Of a stretch of DNA of 64,000 bases, positions 23,535 to 33,289 are shown one piece after another (within the stretch, counting starts at the first letter, position 1; each line of letters begins with the position of its first letter). The notes under the pieces were generated by a model. That model had not been told where the DNA came from and did no database searches. It saw nothing but the letters and a program-made list of their open reading frames with translations. A program made the position numbers and the translations under genes. Source of the stretch: Collybiopsis luxurians FD-317 M1 (lineage: Eukaryota > Basidiomycota > Agaricomycetes > Agaricales > Omphalotaceae); NCBI GenBank assembly GCA_000827265.1, contig KN834755.1:186001-250000 (forward strand), read 5' to 3'.

Positions 23535-25884
23535 TCACGTCTTCGAGCGTTTACGACTCGCACTCGGTCCGGAAATATCACCATGTTTCCGTTTCTTTCC
23601 CTTGACTGGGAACACAAAAGATTAGATGACAAACTCGAAGGAGTAAGCGAACCAAAATATCACCTCTAGAAGAATTCACAGCAGGACGTGGAGACTCCTC
23701 GACCTCAGAAACAATTTCTCCCGGCTCGGCATCTGCATCTTCGTCGCCGTACGCAAGATCGACTTGCGGGTGAGCCACGGCCTCCTCGTCCCGATCCCAA
23801 TCCCGCCCCGACATCAAAGTTGTCGGCATCTGGCGCTGCGGCCGACCAGACGAATGCATACCGGTAGGGAAAGATGCAGAAAGAAGATGTGCTCCATCCG
23901 GTTGTTGTACAGGATTCCAAGCTGGGGAGGGACGTGGAGGAAGACCGCTGAACGAACTGGTACTAGCACTACTAGTGCCACCAGCAGCCGGAACCTGTCG
24001 AGAAACGGATGCGCGATGACGATGGTTCTCTCCGCCACCCCTCGGAGGATTTCCTCTCTGCTTGACGAACTGAATGACCTTCTTGTGTCCTGCCTCACAC
24101 AGTACCGCAACCCGAGCATCCTCATTCGATTCATACTCCGCCGCAACCGTGTATTTTCGAGAGATCTCGCCATTCTTGTTGAGCATTGAACCTGGGATGT
24201 TGCTTCTTGGCAGAGGAGGGATCGATAGCTTGAGAGTACAGCCGGTTTCTGTAATTAGAGAGAATAAACACGCATGAACGATGAGCAAAAATCAACCAAC
24301 TTACTGCCTTTGTGACCCATGAAATGAAGACTAGGGACAACATCGGGCCCAATAGATCGACAGGCAGCCATTAACTGAGGCCAAACGATTTTGTTCGCAT
24401 AGTGATGCATATCTGAGGTAACTTGTTTGGCATGCCCTGGGATGAAAGAGCGAAAAAAATCTCCTACTCCTTCAGACATCGCCTGCAAGCACACAGCCAA
24501 CTTGGCTTTGTTCTTCTTGGAAAAACGCGGCTCAACGAGGTAGTTTTTTGCTTGACTAGGATCTAGGTTGGGGTCCTCGATGCGTAGTAGACAGCCATGC
24601 CCTACGAGATAGAGAATATTATGACGACGACCTCACAACACGAGAACGATATTGCTCACTCTGCCGAATCTGTAAATAGTGAAAGGACTGCTGCAGGGGA
24701 GACGAACGATATCTATTGGCTTCTTGGAAAATGTTATTGTACCAATTCATAATATTCATCTCCGCTCGATCTATACTCTTCGCAAATTCAGGTTCAGGAA
24801 ATGGTTGGGGTAGACTTTTTATAAACTCCTGGACGTTTGCCCACATCGTGATTCTGTCGTTCGCCGACGAAGACAGTAAAGGCGGGACTAGATCCTCAAC
24901 GTGACCTTCGGAAGATCTGATAAAATCGAGCACACCGCCCTCAATGGCGATCTGCGCGCAGGTGAGCTTGGGATCTGAAAGCGTGTTGTCCGGTGTGGAG
25001 TAGACACGGAAGAGCTGATTATCGTCAAGAGAGAGTTGAACGCGAAGAGCCGCGCCGGTTTCTAAACCGCAAAAAAAAAAGACCAAAAAGGCGCATAAGA
25101 ATGAGTGTAGAGTAAGAATTTCGCTAGTTACGCACCGTATGTGAACCACTGAGGAGCTTTCAGGCCCGGTCTCTTCTGGGCAAAACAGTTTTCGATAATC
25201 TTTACAGGGTCAGTCTCGTCCTCTGTGGAGGTAGACTCTGGTTCGATTGCGGGTTCATCAAGAGAGCTCATGATGTAGGATACAGCTCCACTCCGAAGAG
25301 CAACTTCCGCTGCATCCTCTCTTGCCTCTCCCTCTGTCTCGTGTTTGTGACTTCCCGTATACGTTCGTCGCGACGCTGAAGATTTAATGATGTGTACTAC
25401 ACTATGCATCTTTACGTCTAAGAGAAATGATGAGCTTAGATATCGGATTATGAGAAATAAGAAACTCGCCATTGACACCCGGATTCTCCTCTAAAACATC
25501 CTCGTACTGTATATCAACCTTTACCGAAGCTTCTTTACAGGCATTCTCAAGCTGCTGAGTCGCAGGAAGGACCGGAGGTGGAGAAGGGACTTTTGCTTTC
25601 ACAGACTCTTCATTCGATTCAGAGGTGGAAGTACTCGTATAGTACCACGGACAACGGGCATCCGGAAATCCAAAGTCATAGCGAATAGGCGGCAAGTCTT
25701 GGTCGGAAGTGTTCAGAAATTCTTCGACTGAAAGACCGCCTATAGCTTTGAGCTTGTCAGAAAAGCGGTCAGAGGCTGTCTTTAGTGTTGTACTAGGCTC
25801 CAAACTGACGGAAGAGGTCAACGAAGGGGATACTGGACACATGAATTCATGGATGCGTGAGTAAAGAGACGTAGGGTCGGACAA
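23535..25884 (-). CDS. Gene X: repeat protein with dsRBD-like units and C-terminal nuclear signal
   Basis: Not assigned to a named family. Start MSDPTSLYSRIHEF at 25,884. Exons: 25,470-25,884; 25,136-25,417; 25,061 down to about 24,645; about 24,603 down to 24,302; about 24,248 down to the 23,64x region; last exon ending at 23,535. The first intron uses a GC donor. Four similar units follow one another, each with a strand pair around a basic or acidic turn and then a helix with an Ala-rich core: ASRRTYTGSHKHETE then EDAAEVALRSGAVSYI; ALRVQLSLDDNQLFRVYST then CAQIAIEGGVLDFI; CLLRIEDPNLD then KAKLAVCLQAMSEGVGDFF; CTLKLSIPPLP, SRKYTVAAEYESNEDARVAV then AGHKKVIQFV. This beta-beta-alpha pattern resembles a double-stranded RNA-binding fold (inference). 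A disordered acidic region follows. The last exon supplies GKKRKHGDI and SRKRSKT, a bipartite nuclear signal. Broken copies flank it at 17.2 and 28.0 kb. Confidence 0.7.
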
Positions 25885-26013
25885 GCGCCCGTATCCGCGA
25901 GTGATTTTATATACTCAAATTTTGCAGTACTTGAGAAGGAAGAAAGTAAATCATTCAAGCCATATCAAGTATACTATATTCTCCAGCAAGTTCCTTATAC
26001 CCACGGGCCAGAT

Positions 26014-27849
26014 TCAAGCATCGAAAAGTACAAACTCGGCTGAATCCTCATGTAATCGCCTTTGCCAGATCGAGGAAATACTCTCTCGTATTCCTGACCG
26101 TGGCTCATCATTCTCTTCTTTTCCCGAGGAAGCATAAAAGTCGTCATACGGAAGGGAGCGTACAGACAACTTTAATCCATCCCAACATATCTTTTTGATT
26201 TGTTCAATTGGTCCGTCCGAAAAAATTCTTTCACCTGGCTTGCGCAGTGTGACAACTAAATTGAACACCTCCAATTTGTGAATCTGCTTCTTGGCTGGCT
26301 CTGCCAGCCAACGTTTGCGGGTAAGAAAATCCAGGATAGAGTCACTCGATAAATTAGAGTACTCGTTAAGGACGTACGGATATTGGAGGCAGAAAGTGGC
26401 AAGATGTGGGCACAAGTCGGGGCGATCGTCGTCCGAGGCTCCACTGAGACTGGCCAAGTGAAAACTCTGCACGGTTGGGTAACGATCATGAAACACCGAG
26501 TTCACATCAACATCATATCCGCGGTCGAGAATTTCCAAGGTTGTCAGATTGGGTGCAGACAAGAGCCACCGTGTTAAACCCTCAGGACTCATGGATATTC
26601 CTAACCTCAAGTGCGCTAGTTTCGTCAAGGGCGAGGGAAGGGATCCTTCGTGCATCGCCAAGTGATAAGTGTTCTCGGTAATGGAAAGGGTTTGAAGTGA
26701 GGTGAAGTGAGCGAACGTGCGAATGACCCGATAAAATGCCTGCAGAGTTTCTTCATTAGGCGAACCTTGGAGGTCCCAGCCAAGCTTTAGAACCAGGATC
26801 ATTGTGTCAATATGATCCAGCTCGAGTACTGTATCAGGGAAGCGTAACTGGCCTGCATCTAATTTTATGATCGCACTACATGATTGGAGTCGAGGAGTCC
26901 GTTTGAGTATGGTAAGCAGTTCCACTGGCCCAAATGATAAACGGTCATCGTCCATTTCATCGAGAGCGAGATGAGTCAAGTTCCCCCATCTGCAGCCCAG
27001 TGCAAGAAGGTTATCCAAAGTGGCAATCCGGAAACCAGATATATTGAGCTTCGTAAGTCGAGGTGACTTTGGAATCCAAGGGGCAAAGTATGTCCCTATC
27101 TCGCCTCTGAAAAACGAAGGGGAGGAACGAATATCGAACGATGTGAGCAAAGAAAATTGTGGAGGGGAAAATGAGTCCAGCAACATGAAAGTCTCCGTAT
27201 CGAGCTTCAGAGCAACCTCCGCAAACCGATGGCTGTATGTCATCAACTCTTGGAAAAAGGGAATGAACCTCTTTGGAGCCAAAGTGTCACGGTAACGATA
27301 TTTCTTGCGGGCCGTGTTGACACCTAGAGAGATAAAGAGCGGAAGCGATCCAGAGCGTTCTAGCCAAAGCTGAACTCCAGACGCTCGTAAAGCAATATCT
27401 TCCACCAGCATCTCGTTGGGAAAGTTGACGTGTAATGCATTCCATAGATGGGCTGAGCCAATAGCGACGTTCCTCCAGCTCCGGCAAACAGTAGTCAGAA
27501 GCAAAGGAGCCTCTTTCAAGCTTCTGACGGGATAACTATCCGTAGGTAGGCAGTGAACGAAGATTTCAATGAGGATCTCTGTAGGCAATCTACGAATCGC
27601 AGACATCAAGGCCCGATGAGCGTTGATATAAGCTTTTGCTCTATCACGCTTGAATGAAAGCACTTTAAGGCGTTCCTGTAGTTGCGATATTTCAGATTCC
27701 AGGTTAGATAGCTCCCGTTGTGGTACAGCAAGGAAGCTACCCATTTCTACAAGCTCTGTTGGAGAAGGAACATGATTTGTATCTAGAAGCGAGGAATAAG
27801 GAGACTTGGAAATATCCCAATTGATAGGAAAGTGCACATCCGTTGTCAT
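26014..27849 (-). CDS. F-box domain protein, 611 aa
   Basis: Single uninterrupted frame from the ATG at 27,849 (MTTDVHFPINWD). Residues about 35-75 form a coiled coil (ELSNLESEISQLQERLKVL). Next comes the F-box MSAIRRLPTEILIEIFVHCLP (shown in part), then APLLLTTVCRSWRNVAIGSAHLW, the usual continuation in agaric F-box proteins. The remainder consists of irregular leucine-rich segments such as LTKLNISGFRIATLDNLLAL and LTTLEILDRGYDVD, likely an LRR-like target-binding surface. Expected role: substrate adaptor of an SCF ubiquitin ligase. It sits between intact gene X (23.5-25.9 kb) and a broken copy of gene X (28.0-28.6 kb), all on the same strand. Confidence 0.9.
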   Translation of the reverse strand: MTTDVHFPINWDISKSPYSSLLDTNHVPSPTELVEMGSFLAVPQRELSNLESEISQLQERLKVLSFKRDRAKAYINAHRALMSAIRRLPTEILIEIFVHCLPTDSYPVRSLKEAPLLLTTVCRSWRNVAIGSAHLWNALHVNFPNEMLVEDIALRASGVQLWLERSGSLPLFISLGVNTARKKYRYRDTLAPKRFIPFFQELMTYSHRFAEVALKLDTETFMLLDSFSPPQFSLLTSFDIRSSPSFFRGEIGTYFAPWIPKSPRLTKLNISGFRIATLDNLLALGCRWGNLTHLALDEMDDDRLSFGPVELLTILKRTPRLQSCSAIIKLDAGQLRFPDTVLELDHIDTMILVLKLGWDLQGSPNEETLQAFYRVIRTFAHFTSLQTLSITENTYHLAMHEGSLPSPLTKLAHLRLGISMSPEGLTRWLLSAPNLTTLEILDRGYDVDVNSVFHDRYPTVQSFHLASLSGASDDDRPDLCPHLATFCLQYPYVLNEYSNLSSDSILDFLTRKRWLAEPAKKQIHKLEVFNLVVTLRKPGERIFSDGPIEQIKKICWDGLKLSVRSLPYDDFYASSGKEENDEPRSGIRESISSIWQRRLHEDSAEFVLFDA

Positions 27850-28019
27850 TCTTCTCGCAGCCTATGATGGAAGAGTGGAGAATGGAAGAGTGGAGAATAG
27901 CTGGCCGTAAGGCGCCTTTAGTGCATAATACATCAACTTGAAGCCATTCCGGCGTCAATGGCAGTCTCCTTGGTAATCATTCAGATGCAAGGTATCAGAA
28001 AGCCGCTAGAGCTAATGAA

Positions 28020-28580
28020 ATACAAAGAGAATATTCAGCTCTACTCCGAACAGCAACTCCCGCTGCATCCTCTCTTGCCTCTATTCTGTCTCTTGTTTGT
28101 GACTCCCCGTATACGTTTGCCGCGACGCTGAGGACTTGATAGTATGTAGTACGTTATGACGGATCGTCAAGAAAACCCAGCCGGTCACACGGCTTGCTGC
28201 AATTCTATGGGAATTGGGATCCGGCTCAAGTTTTGAATGGCGGCTACCATCAGCTGCGAAGTCGGCCAATATATCATTTTCTAAAAACCTGGCCCAAGTT
28301 TTCTTGACGAGCTAGAACCTTTACGTCAAAGAAAAAAGTTATCAGCTTATATATCGGATGATGAGAAATACAAAACTCGCCATTGACGCCCGGAATCCTG
28401 ACTGCATCCTCCAAAACATGCTCGAGCTGTATATCAATCGTTACCGAAGCTTCTTTACATGCGTTCTCAAGCTGCTGAGTCGCAGGAAGGATCGGAGGTG
28501 GAGAAAAGGCTGGTGCTTTCGCAGAATCTTCATTCAACTCAGAAGTGTTAAAGCCACAAAATACAGTGAATATCACTTAG
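28020..28580 (-). pseudogene. Truncated copy of the 5' part of gene X
   Basis: Encodes LPATQQLENACKEASV, PGVNGEF and SASRQTYTGSHKQETE, each nearly identical to gene X at 25.3-25.6 kb. The N-terminal exon start is missing, there is extra DNA (about 28,150-28,310) between the halves, and the frame stops soon after. Remaining exons are absent. Confidence 0.85.
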
Positions 28581-28745
28581 AGATAACGAAACAATGTGAA
28601 CTATAAGTAATACTATTTATGCGATGCAAAACCCAATGATAAGAATAAATATTTCATAAGTAGAGGTAAAAAAGATGCGGCACAGCTAGGTTTGCCCGTA
28701 CATCCGTATCTCCAACAAAACGAATGTCCTATCTTCGTAACCTGT

Positions 28746-29849
28746 TCATTGCCTGAAACTCTGCAACAAATCTCGAATACCCGCAAACTCCAGCTCGTCC
28801 AACGTCTCTCTCCAAAGAACATCCGAAAGCTCCTTTCCTTCAGGCATGTGGCAAATCTTGGGAAAGCTGCAAAACACCGACAGAAGTCAATTTTTCAAAT
28901 AACAGGCGTGAAATCAGAGTCGAAAAACTCACGGACGCGTCTCCCAATCCATCAGAAAACTTCCATGAGACTCTTTACCTGCCACAACGGCACCATACAC
29001 ATGCATCCACGCTCCATCTTCCGCCTTTCTCGCCGCCACAGCCTGGAAAGCCCGAAGGGCAACCTTGAGTGCGCCATTTACATCTCGAGCAAGGTCCGTG
29101 CCCTTGCAGAACCCAGGCTCGACAATATTCACCACAACCTTATCGGGGTTCACGTAGTCCAGCAGTCGGATGAAGCTCAACTGCAGGAGCAATTTGGATG
29201 AAGCGTACGCTTCGCTAGGACCGAACGGGGTAATTTTGGTGTCGTCGAACGATGCGAGGAAAGGCCTCTGTTCGCGGTTGGGAACCTTGGCAAGGTAAGC
29301 GGTCGCAGATCCTATGATAGTAAGTCGACCGGGGGTGCCGGTGGGGGACTTGTCGGATAGCGAGGGAAGGAGGAGGGCCGCGAGGAGTACAGTGGAGAGG
29401 TAGTTTACTTGAATCACTTCGTTGTGTCCTGTACTACTGCACACCCCAAATTTCGATCTGCTACAGCCAGCGTTGAGAGTTACGATATCGAGACGGTTTA
29501 ACTCGGTCTCGACGCGTCTGGCGAATGCCTGAATGGAGGGATAAGAGGACATATCCAAGGACCATACTTCGATTTTGGCAGAGGGGAAATCTTTGCGGAA
29601 TTCCTCCGCGACGGCCTCTCCCTTGGTAGCTGATCGAGCGGGCATGATGAGGTGCGAGAGTTTTAGGCCGAGGAGGTGACGAGCGGCGTGGTATCCCAAT
29701 CCTGCAGTTGCACCAGTAATTATGCAAACCTTTCCTGTAAGATCGGTGCCTTCCGGGGCATGTTGAACTTTGACGCAGAATTGGGCTCGAATAAAGGTTC
29801 TGGCGAAGTTTTCATTGTAAGGACCCATAGTAAAGGAGTTTGACTCCAT
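28746..29849 (-). CDS. Short-chain dehydrogenase/reductase (SDR)
   Basis: NAD(P)H-dependent oxidoreductase with Rossmann fold. Two exons (28,933-29,849 and 28,746-28,866) sum to 1038 nt, 345 aa. I use the ATG at 29,849 (MESNSFTMG) rather than the in-frame GTG 12 bp upstream. The cofactor motif is TGATAGLG (about residue 45), followed by a helix and the Arg of MPARSATKG. The structural motif is LNAG, and the catalytic signature is Ser in IGSATAY with YASSK. The second exon adds the tail LELEFAGI-type helix (TLDELEFAGIRDLLQSF). Similarity is to the fungal retinol-dehydrogenase/WW-oxidoreductase-like SDR group; substrate unknown. An AT-rich stretch with a possible core promoter lies upstream at 29,880-29,950. 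Confidence 0.92.
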
Positions 29850-29949
29850 GATGAAAGACACGAATTGACTGTAATATAACTGGAGGGGAGGGAGAATGAA
29901 GAGTGTGGCAAATTCACTCTATTTATTAGAGGGTTATGCGGTTACGCGT

Positions 29950-30222
29950 CAGAAAAAGTGAGATCTGTATTAGGTAATGTTTCGAGCAGTTTTCCAACGA
30001 CGAATACTTCGGCATACAGTACAACTTGTTGTGTAATCACTTCTTTACTGTACTTTTCTGACAAACTCTCGTCTTGAAGTACTGCACCGGAACTTAGGAC
30101 ACTTTAGAAGATGGGAACCCACTTCCCTTACACCTTTTGAGCTTACCAAAACTTCGCCGAGACAGCGACATGCTGGTTCTGGACTGGGACGTCTTGACGT
30201 AGAGCTTGGGAAAGCAGCAGCC
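29950..30222. other. Intergenic stretch upstream of the SDR gene
   Basis: No gene or repeat identified. It contains the presumed promoter of the SDR gene at its left edge. Confidence 0.4.
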
Positions 30223-30298
30223 GTCGGGATATCCGAAATCGGGACGGAGTATTACGGACAGTCGGGATATCCGAAACCGAGACAGAGCATTACGGACC
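30223..30298. repeat. Two-copy 38-bp tandem repeat
   Basis: Unit GTCGGGATATCCGAAA... occurs at 30,223-30,260 and 30,261-30,298. The units differ at about five positions, several of them C/T or G/A. The second unit ends exactly where the palindromic element starts. Confidence 0.85.
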
Positions 30299-30415
30299 TA
30301 GGCTCGTTCCCAGCCTGTCTATGAAGGCCGATCAATGAGGCCCTGTCGTGTCTATCGACAGGCCCTCATTGATCGGCCTTCATATAGCTTCATAGACAGG
30401 CTGGGAACGAGCCTA
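30299..30415. mobile_element. Palindromic foldback element (MITE-like), 117 bp
   Basis: The left arm (30,299-30,348) is the reverse complement of the right arm (30,356-30,415) except for one mismatch and a 10-bp insertion, ATAGCTTCAT, in the right arm. The loop is 7 nt. Arms begin TAGGCTCGTTCC and end GGAACGAGCCTA. The 9-mer TTACGGACC flanks both sides (30,290-30,298 and 30,416-30,424), as a target-site duplication would. A 9-bp duplication suits a Mutator-like MITE, but the flank is also the end of a tandem repeat, so the duplication may be coincidental. No ORF. Confidence 0.7.
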
Positions 30416-30546
30416 TTACGGACCGTCGTGTACTAAATAACGCACCGCCGTGTACTACGACCAACTCGATGATTATCCAACGAATACGACCAGAGAAAAT
30501 CCAAACAACAATGTTATACATATAGAATTCAAAATTACAAGTCCCT

Positions 30547-31545
30547 TCAACCAATGGTCCTCCGTCTACTCAACCCTAAACCCCGCTCAAAGTCAGGCCT
30601 CACCCTTGTCATCTCATCTACCGCCTTCTCAAAGGCCTCTCTCAATTCAAGTTGCTCCATCATCCCCTCACAAACCGAAATCTCAGCCTCCTTCCGCATA
30701 TCCTCCAACATCAACATGTACTCTTCCCTCGTCAACTCCGGTTCACCCCAGTAGTCCTCTCTGTAATCGTCATCGTACAGTTCCACTACCTCGTCGTCCC
30801 CCAGCTCGAACCGGTACCCTTCTGCATCCGAATCCGTACTCACAAGTGAGTCCTCCTGTCCTTCACTGGGGGTGGAGTTCGAATTTGATGTGTCCTCCGG
30901 GTCCTCAATATCCCCGCCTGCTTCTTCTTCTTTCACTCCGTCAAACGCCAGCATGCGCTGAGGCGTCCAATCTTCACCAAGCGGAACACTCGAACAGCGC
31001 TCCGGAACGGTAGGTAGGAATCCGCGCTCCCTCACCCACGTAGCAGCAGTTCCAGGTGTACGAGGCGTACGAGCTCGAGGAGGATATCGACCCATTGAAC
31101 TTGGGGTGCGAGGCGTTCGAGAAGGTGTCGTGTATCGCGGCGTGCATGGAGTTACGCCACCGTAATGAGGCGTGCGAGGAGTGCTGCCGCTGAGAGGATT
31201 AGCGTCACTGCTGGATCGAGGTGATGGCATACGAGGTGTTCTGGGTTGGAGGCGGAGGATGGGGTTTCCGAGTTCTGATTCTTTGCTGGAGGGGGAGGAG
31301 TTGGATCCGGAGGAGTTTGGACTGGAAGCGGGACTCGAGCTATTCGTATTCGTATTAGCCACATCCAATCCCTTCAAATTCAATGTCAAATCCGTTTTCG
31401 GAACCAACTTTTCCCGTTTCTTGCTGGGGGTTGATGGTGATACAGACACAGTCATCGTGTTCGACGGTTTTTCGCCAGAGGGCTCGGGTGGTGGATCAAC
31501 GGAGCTTGGTTCAGGGGTTGAAGCACTCGAGATTGTTGCTGGCAT
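30547..31545 (-). CDS. Disordered Ser/Pro/Thr-rich protein with TPRTP motifs
   Basis: A 332-aa single-exon frame from the ATG at 31,545 (MPATISSASTPEPSS). The first 200 residues are low-complexity, with repeated SPSTPSKKR and TPRTP/TPRYTTP motifs that are classic proline-directed (CDK/MAPK) phosphorylation sites. The middle is acidic (EDPEDTSNSN, LGDDEVVELYDDDY). The C-terminal 70 residues are helical and charged (LTREEYMLMLEDMRKEAEI and MMEQLELREAFEKAVDEM). No known domain recognised. The C-terminal helix is the most conserved-looking part. Plausible as a cell-cycle or signalling scaffold, but this is inference. Confidence 0.75.
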   Translation of the reverse strand: MPATISSASTPEPSSVDPPPEPSGEKPSNTMTVSVSPSTPSKKREKLVPKTDLTLNLKGLDVANTNTNSSSPASSPNSSGSNSSPSSKESELGNPILRLQPRTPRMPSPRSSSDANPLSGSTPRTPHYGGVTPCTPRYTTPSRTPRTPSSMGRYPPRARTPRTPGTAATWVRERGFLPTVPERCSSVPLGEDWTPQRMLAFDGVKEEEAGGDIEDPEDTSNSNSTPSEGQEDSLVSTDSDAEGYRFELGDDEVVELYDDDYREDYWGEPELTREEYMLMLEDMRKEAEISVCEGMMEQLELREAFEKAVDEMTRVRPDFERGLGLSRRRTIG

Positions 31546-32300
31546 GGACAAGACTTGATATAAGCCCGGAGAGCTGTGCTGGTCGTCTGTTCGTTAGTGA
31601 TCGCAACCGAGTCTGCGTTGGCGCTTGAAGAAGAGAAGGCACTGTACCGGGAGATGAGTAAAATATCGATGAACTATCCGACCTTGATGGATGGTGATGG
31701 TCGGGTTTTAAGGGCTAGTGGCGACTGCGAAAGGTCCAATTAGGTGCTACAACGACCACATTTCTGGTTTTTTTGTTCACCGTAAGTGGAATTGTGGCGT
31801 TTGGGTTTAGTTTGGCTTAGTATTGTCTTGTGTCGAACGGGCCGATTGATTCATTGAGCACTGCCTTGATTTGGGAAGGTCAAAGCGCAAGATCCGAGCA
31901 ATTACGATGTACTTAGATGGGATCCGGCAACCGTCAGTTTCTTGATACTCCTACATTAGCTCGTCGACTTGATCCTCCAACAAAAAGCGCATTCAAGGAG
32001 TAAATTTATAATTCATCAAGGAAGACATATACAACAGGTACTGTATCTAAAAAAAATCTCAGGACATTGGTTGTTGTTGCCCGTCGGATATACCTCAGAT
32101 ACGGCGTACAGTGCCTTTAAGGTGGTCATTTTCAGTTTCTCTGAGTCAAATTTACCCCATTTCTTTGTGTGCTTTTTGAGGTAGATTGCACAACTGGGCT
32201 TTAACCCTTTCGGGTGTTCAATCGAGCTCAGAACGCCAGCCTAACGATTGCATTGTCATATATAGTGGCGCGGAGAGAGAATGATTGGGGTGATGAGTTC
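31546..32300. other. Intergenic region, no gene seen
   Basis: Upstream region of the TPRTP protein gene. Only short unrelated frames; no repeat or RNA recognised. Confidence 0.4.
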
Positions 32301-32314
32301 GGGCATATTCATCC

Positions 32315-32735
32315 TTGAGTCCGAGTCTGATCTATGGTTGTGCAAGAAGAGAGAAAGAACAATTCGACAAGTATATTTCCTCTGACACCCTCATCGTCCA
32401 TGTCCTCCCTCTTGGAGCACTACTGAATTGCTCCGCAGCCTATGAAGAACAAATTACACCCGAATCTGCGAATTTTGCTGTGAAATGTATCGTCTGAAAA
32501 CAAGTACAAGCTCCCTAATTGTATCAACGACGCTGGCCGATCGCCGAATGCGGGATTGCTTTGACCGCTTGATTGACTCGCTCCCGATTTTTGTGACAAT
32601 ACTGTATGGTATCGGCGCCATGGACAGCCAGTGCGCACTCTATGAATACGAAAAAGACAGTCGAATGTTGACGCAGGCGACCATCCCTTGTAGAGCCCCT
32701 GCCGAAAGGTGGTAATACGAGCTGATGAAACCTCC
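32315..32735 (+). pseudogene. Fragment of an unidentified agaric protein gene
   Basis: Short frames interrupted by stops: TLIVHVLPLGALLNC, then RRMRDCFDRLIDSLPIFVTI, LYGIGAMDSQCALYEYEKDS and RADETSEGRREAF. The spacing of the frames suggests exons of one broken gene on the plus strand. I recognise the general look of an uncharacterised Agaricomycete family but cannot name it. Confidence 0.4.
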
Positions 32736-32809
32736 GAGGGTAGGAGAGAAGCATTCAGAGCCATTCTGGCAGCATATGATCCGCTGTTCTCCGGCGATCC
32801 AACTAGCAG

Positions 32810-33060
32810 GAAATGCAGAACCAGGGTGTCGGCTATCCTTGTTGTTCTTGATATCGTCCTCTTGACTGGCCGAAACTTTTCCAGTCTCCCGCTGGAGATG
32901 TTCGTGGTTCAAAGATATCGTCTCACCTTTCCATGATCTCGCCGCCATGCATGCCTGGTTACCAGAAAACCCTAGAGCTGGAGAAGTATGTAAACAAGCA
33001 CTTTAAAGAAGTAATACTGTAGGCCTGCTCTCTTGGCAGTGACATAGCAGTCTGTCACTT
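32810..33060 (+). pseudogene. Fragment of the Zn2Cys6 regulator gene
   Basis: Matches 46,680-46,910 of the intact gene in the opposite orientation: AACCAGGGTGTCGGCTATCC, TTTTCCAGTCTCCCGCTGG, TTTCCATGATCTCGCC, TTACCAGAAAACCCTAGAGC and GTAGGCCTGCTCTCT. It carries an intron remnant, so it is a DNA-level copy rather than a processed transcript. Frames are broken. Confidence 0.75.
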
Positions 33061-33190
33061 TATTCAAATATCTTCAGAAATAATGCAGATCAGACAGGCA
33101 GTCAAGTTGACTTTTTTTTTTCACAGTAGTGAATCAAGGGTGAGGCTTTTCAAACTCATCTTCACATTTCCATTTAAATTGAAAGGAGGT

Positions 33191-33276
33191 GCCCGCCTAG
33201 CTCAATCGGATAGAGCGTCAGACTTTTAAGGCAAAGGGCCATCTGAAGGCTGCGAGTTCGACCCTCGCGGTGGGCT
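33191..33276 (+). tRNA. tRNA-Lys(UUU), 12-nt intron
   Basis: Acceptor GCCCGCC pairs with GGTGGGC. D arm GCTC/GAGC with GG in the loop. Anticodon stem TCAGA/TCTGA with loop CTTTTA-A interrupted after position 37 by a 12-nt intron (AGGCAAAGGGCC). T arm GCGAG-TTCGACC-CTCGC. A T-run (33,299-33,310) about 25 bp downstream can stop Pol III. All stems are intact. Confidence 0.93.
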
Positions 33277-33289
33277 ATGGGAGAGGTAG

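Noticed and set aside
30215..30424. CRISPR-like array (repeats near a palindrome)
   Set aside because: Two tandem units without spacers in a eukaryotic genome; not CRISPR.
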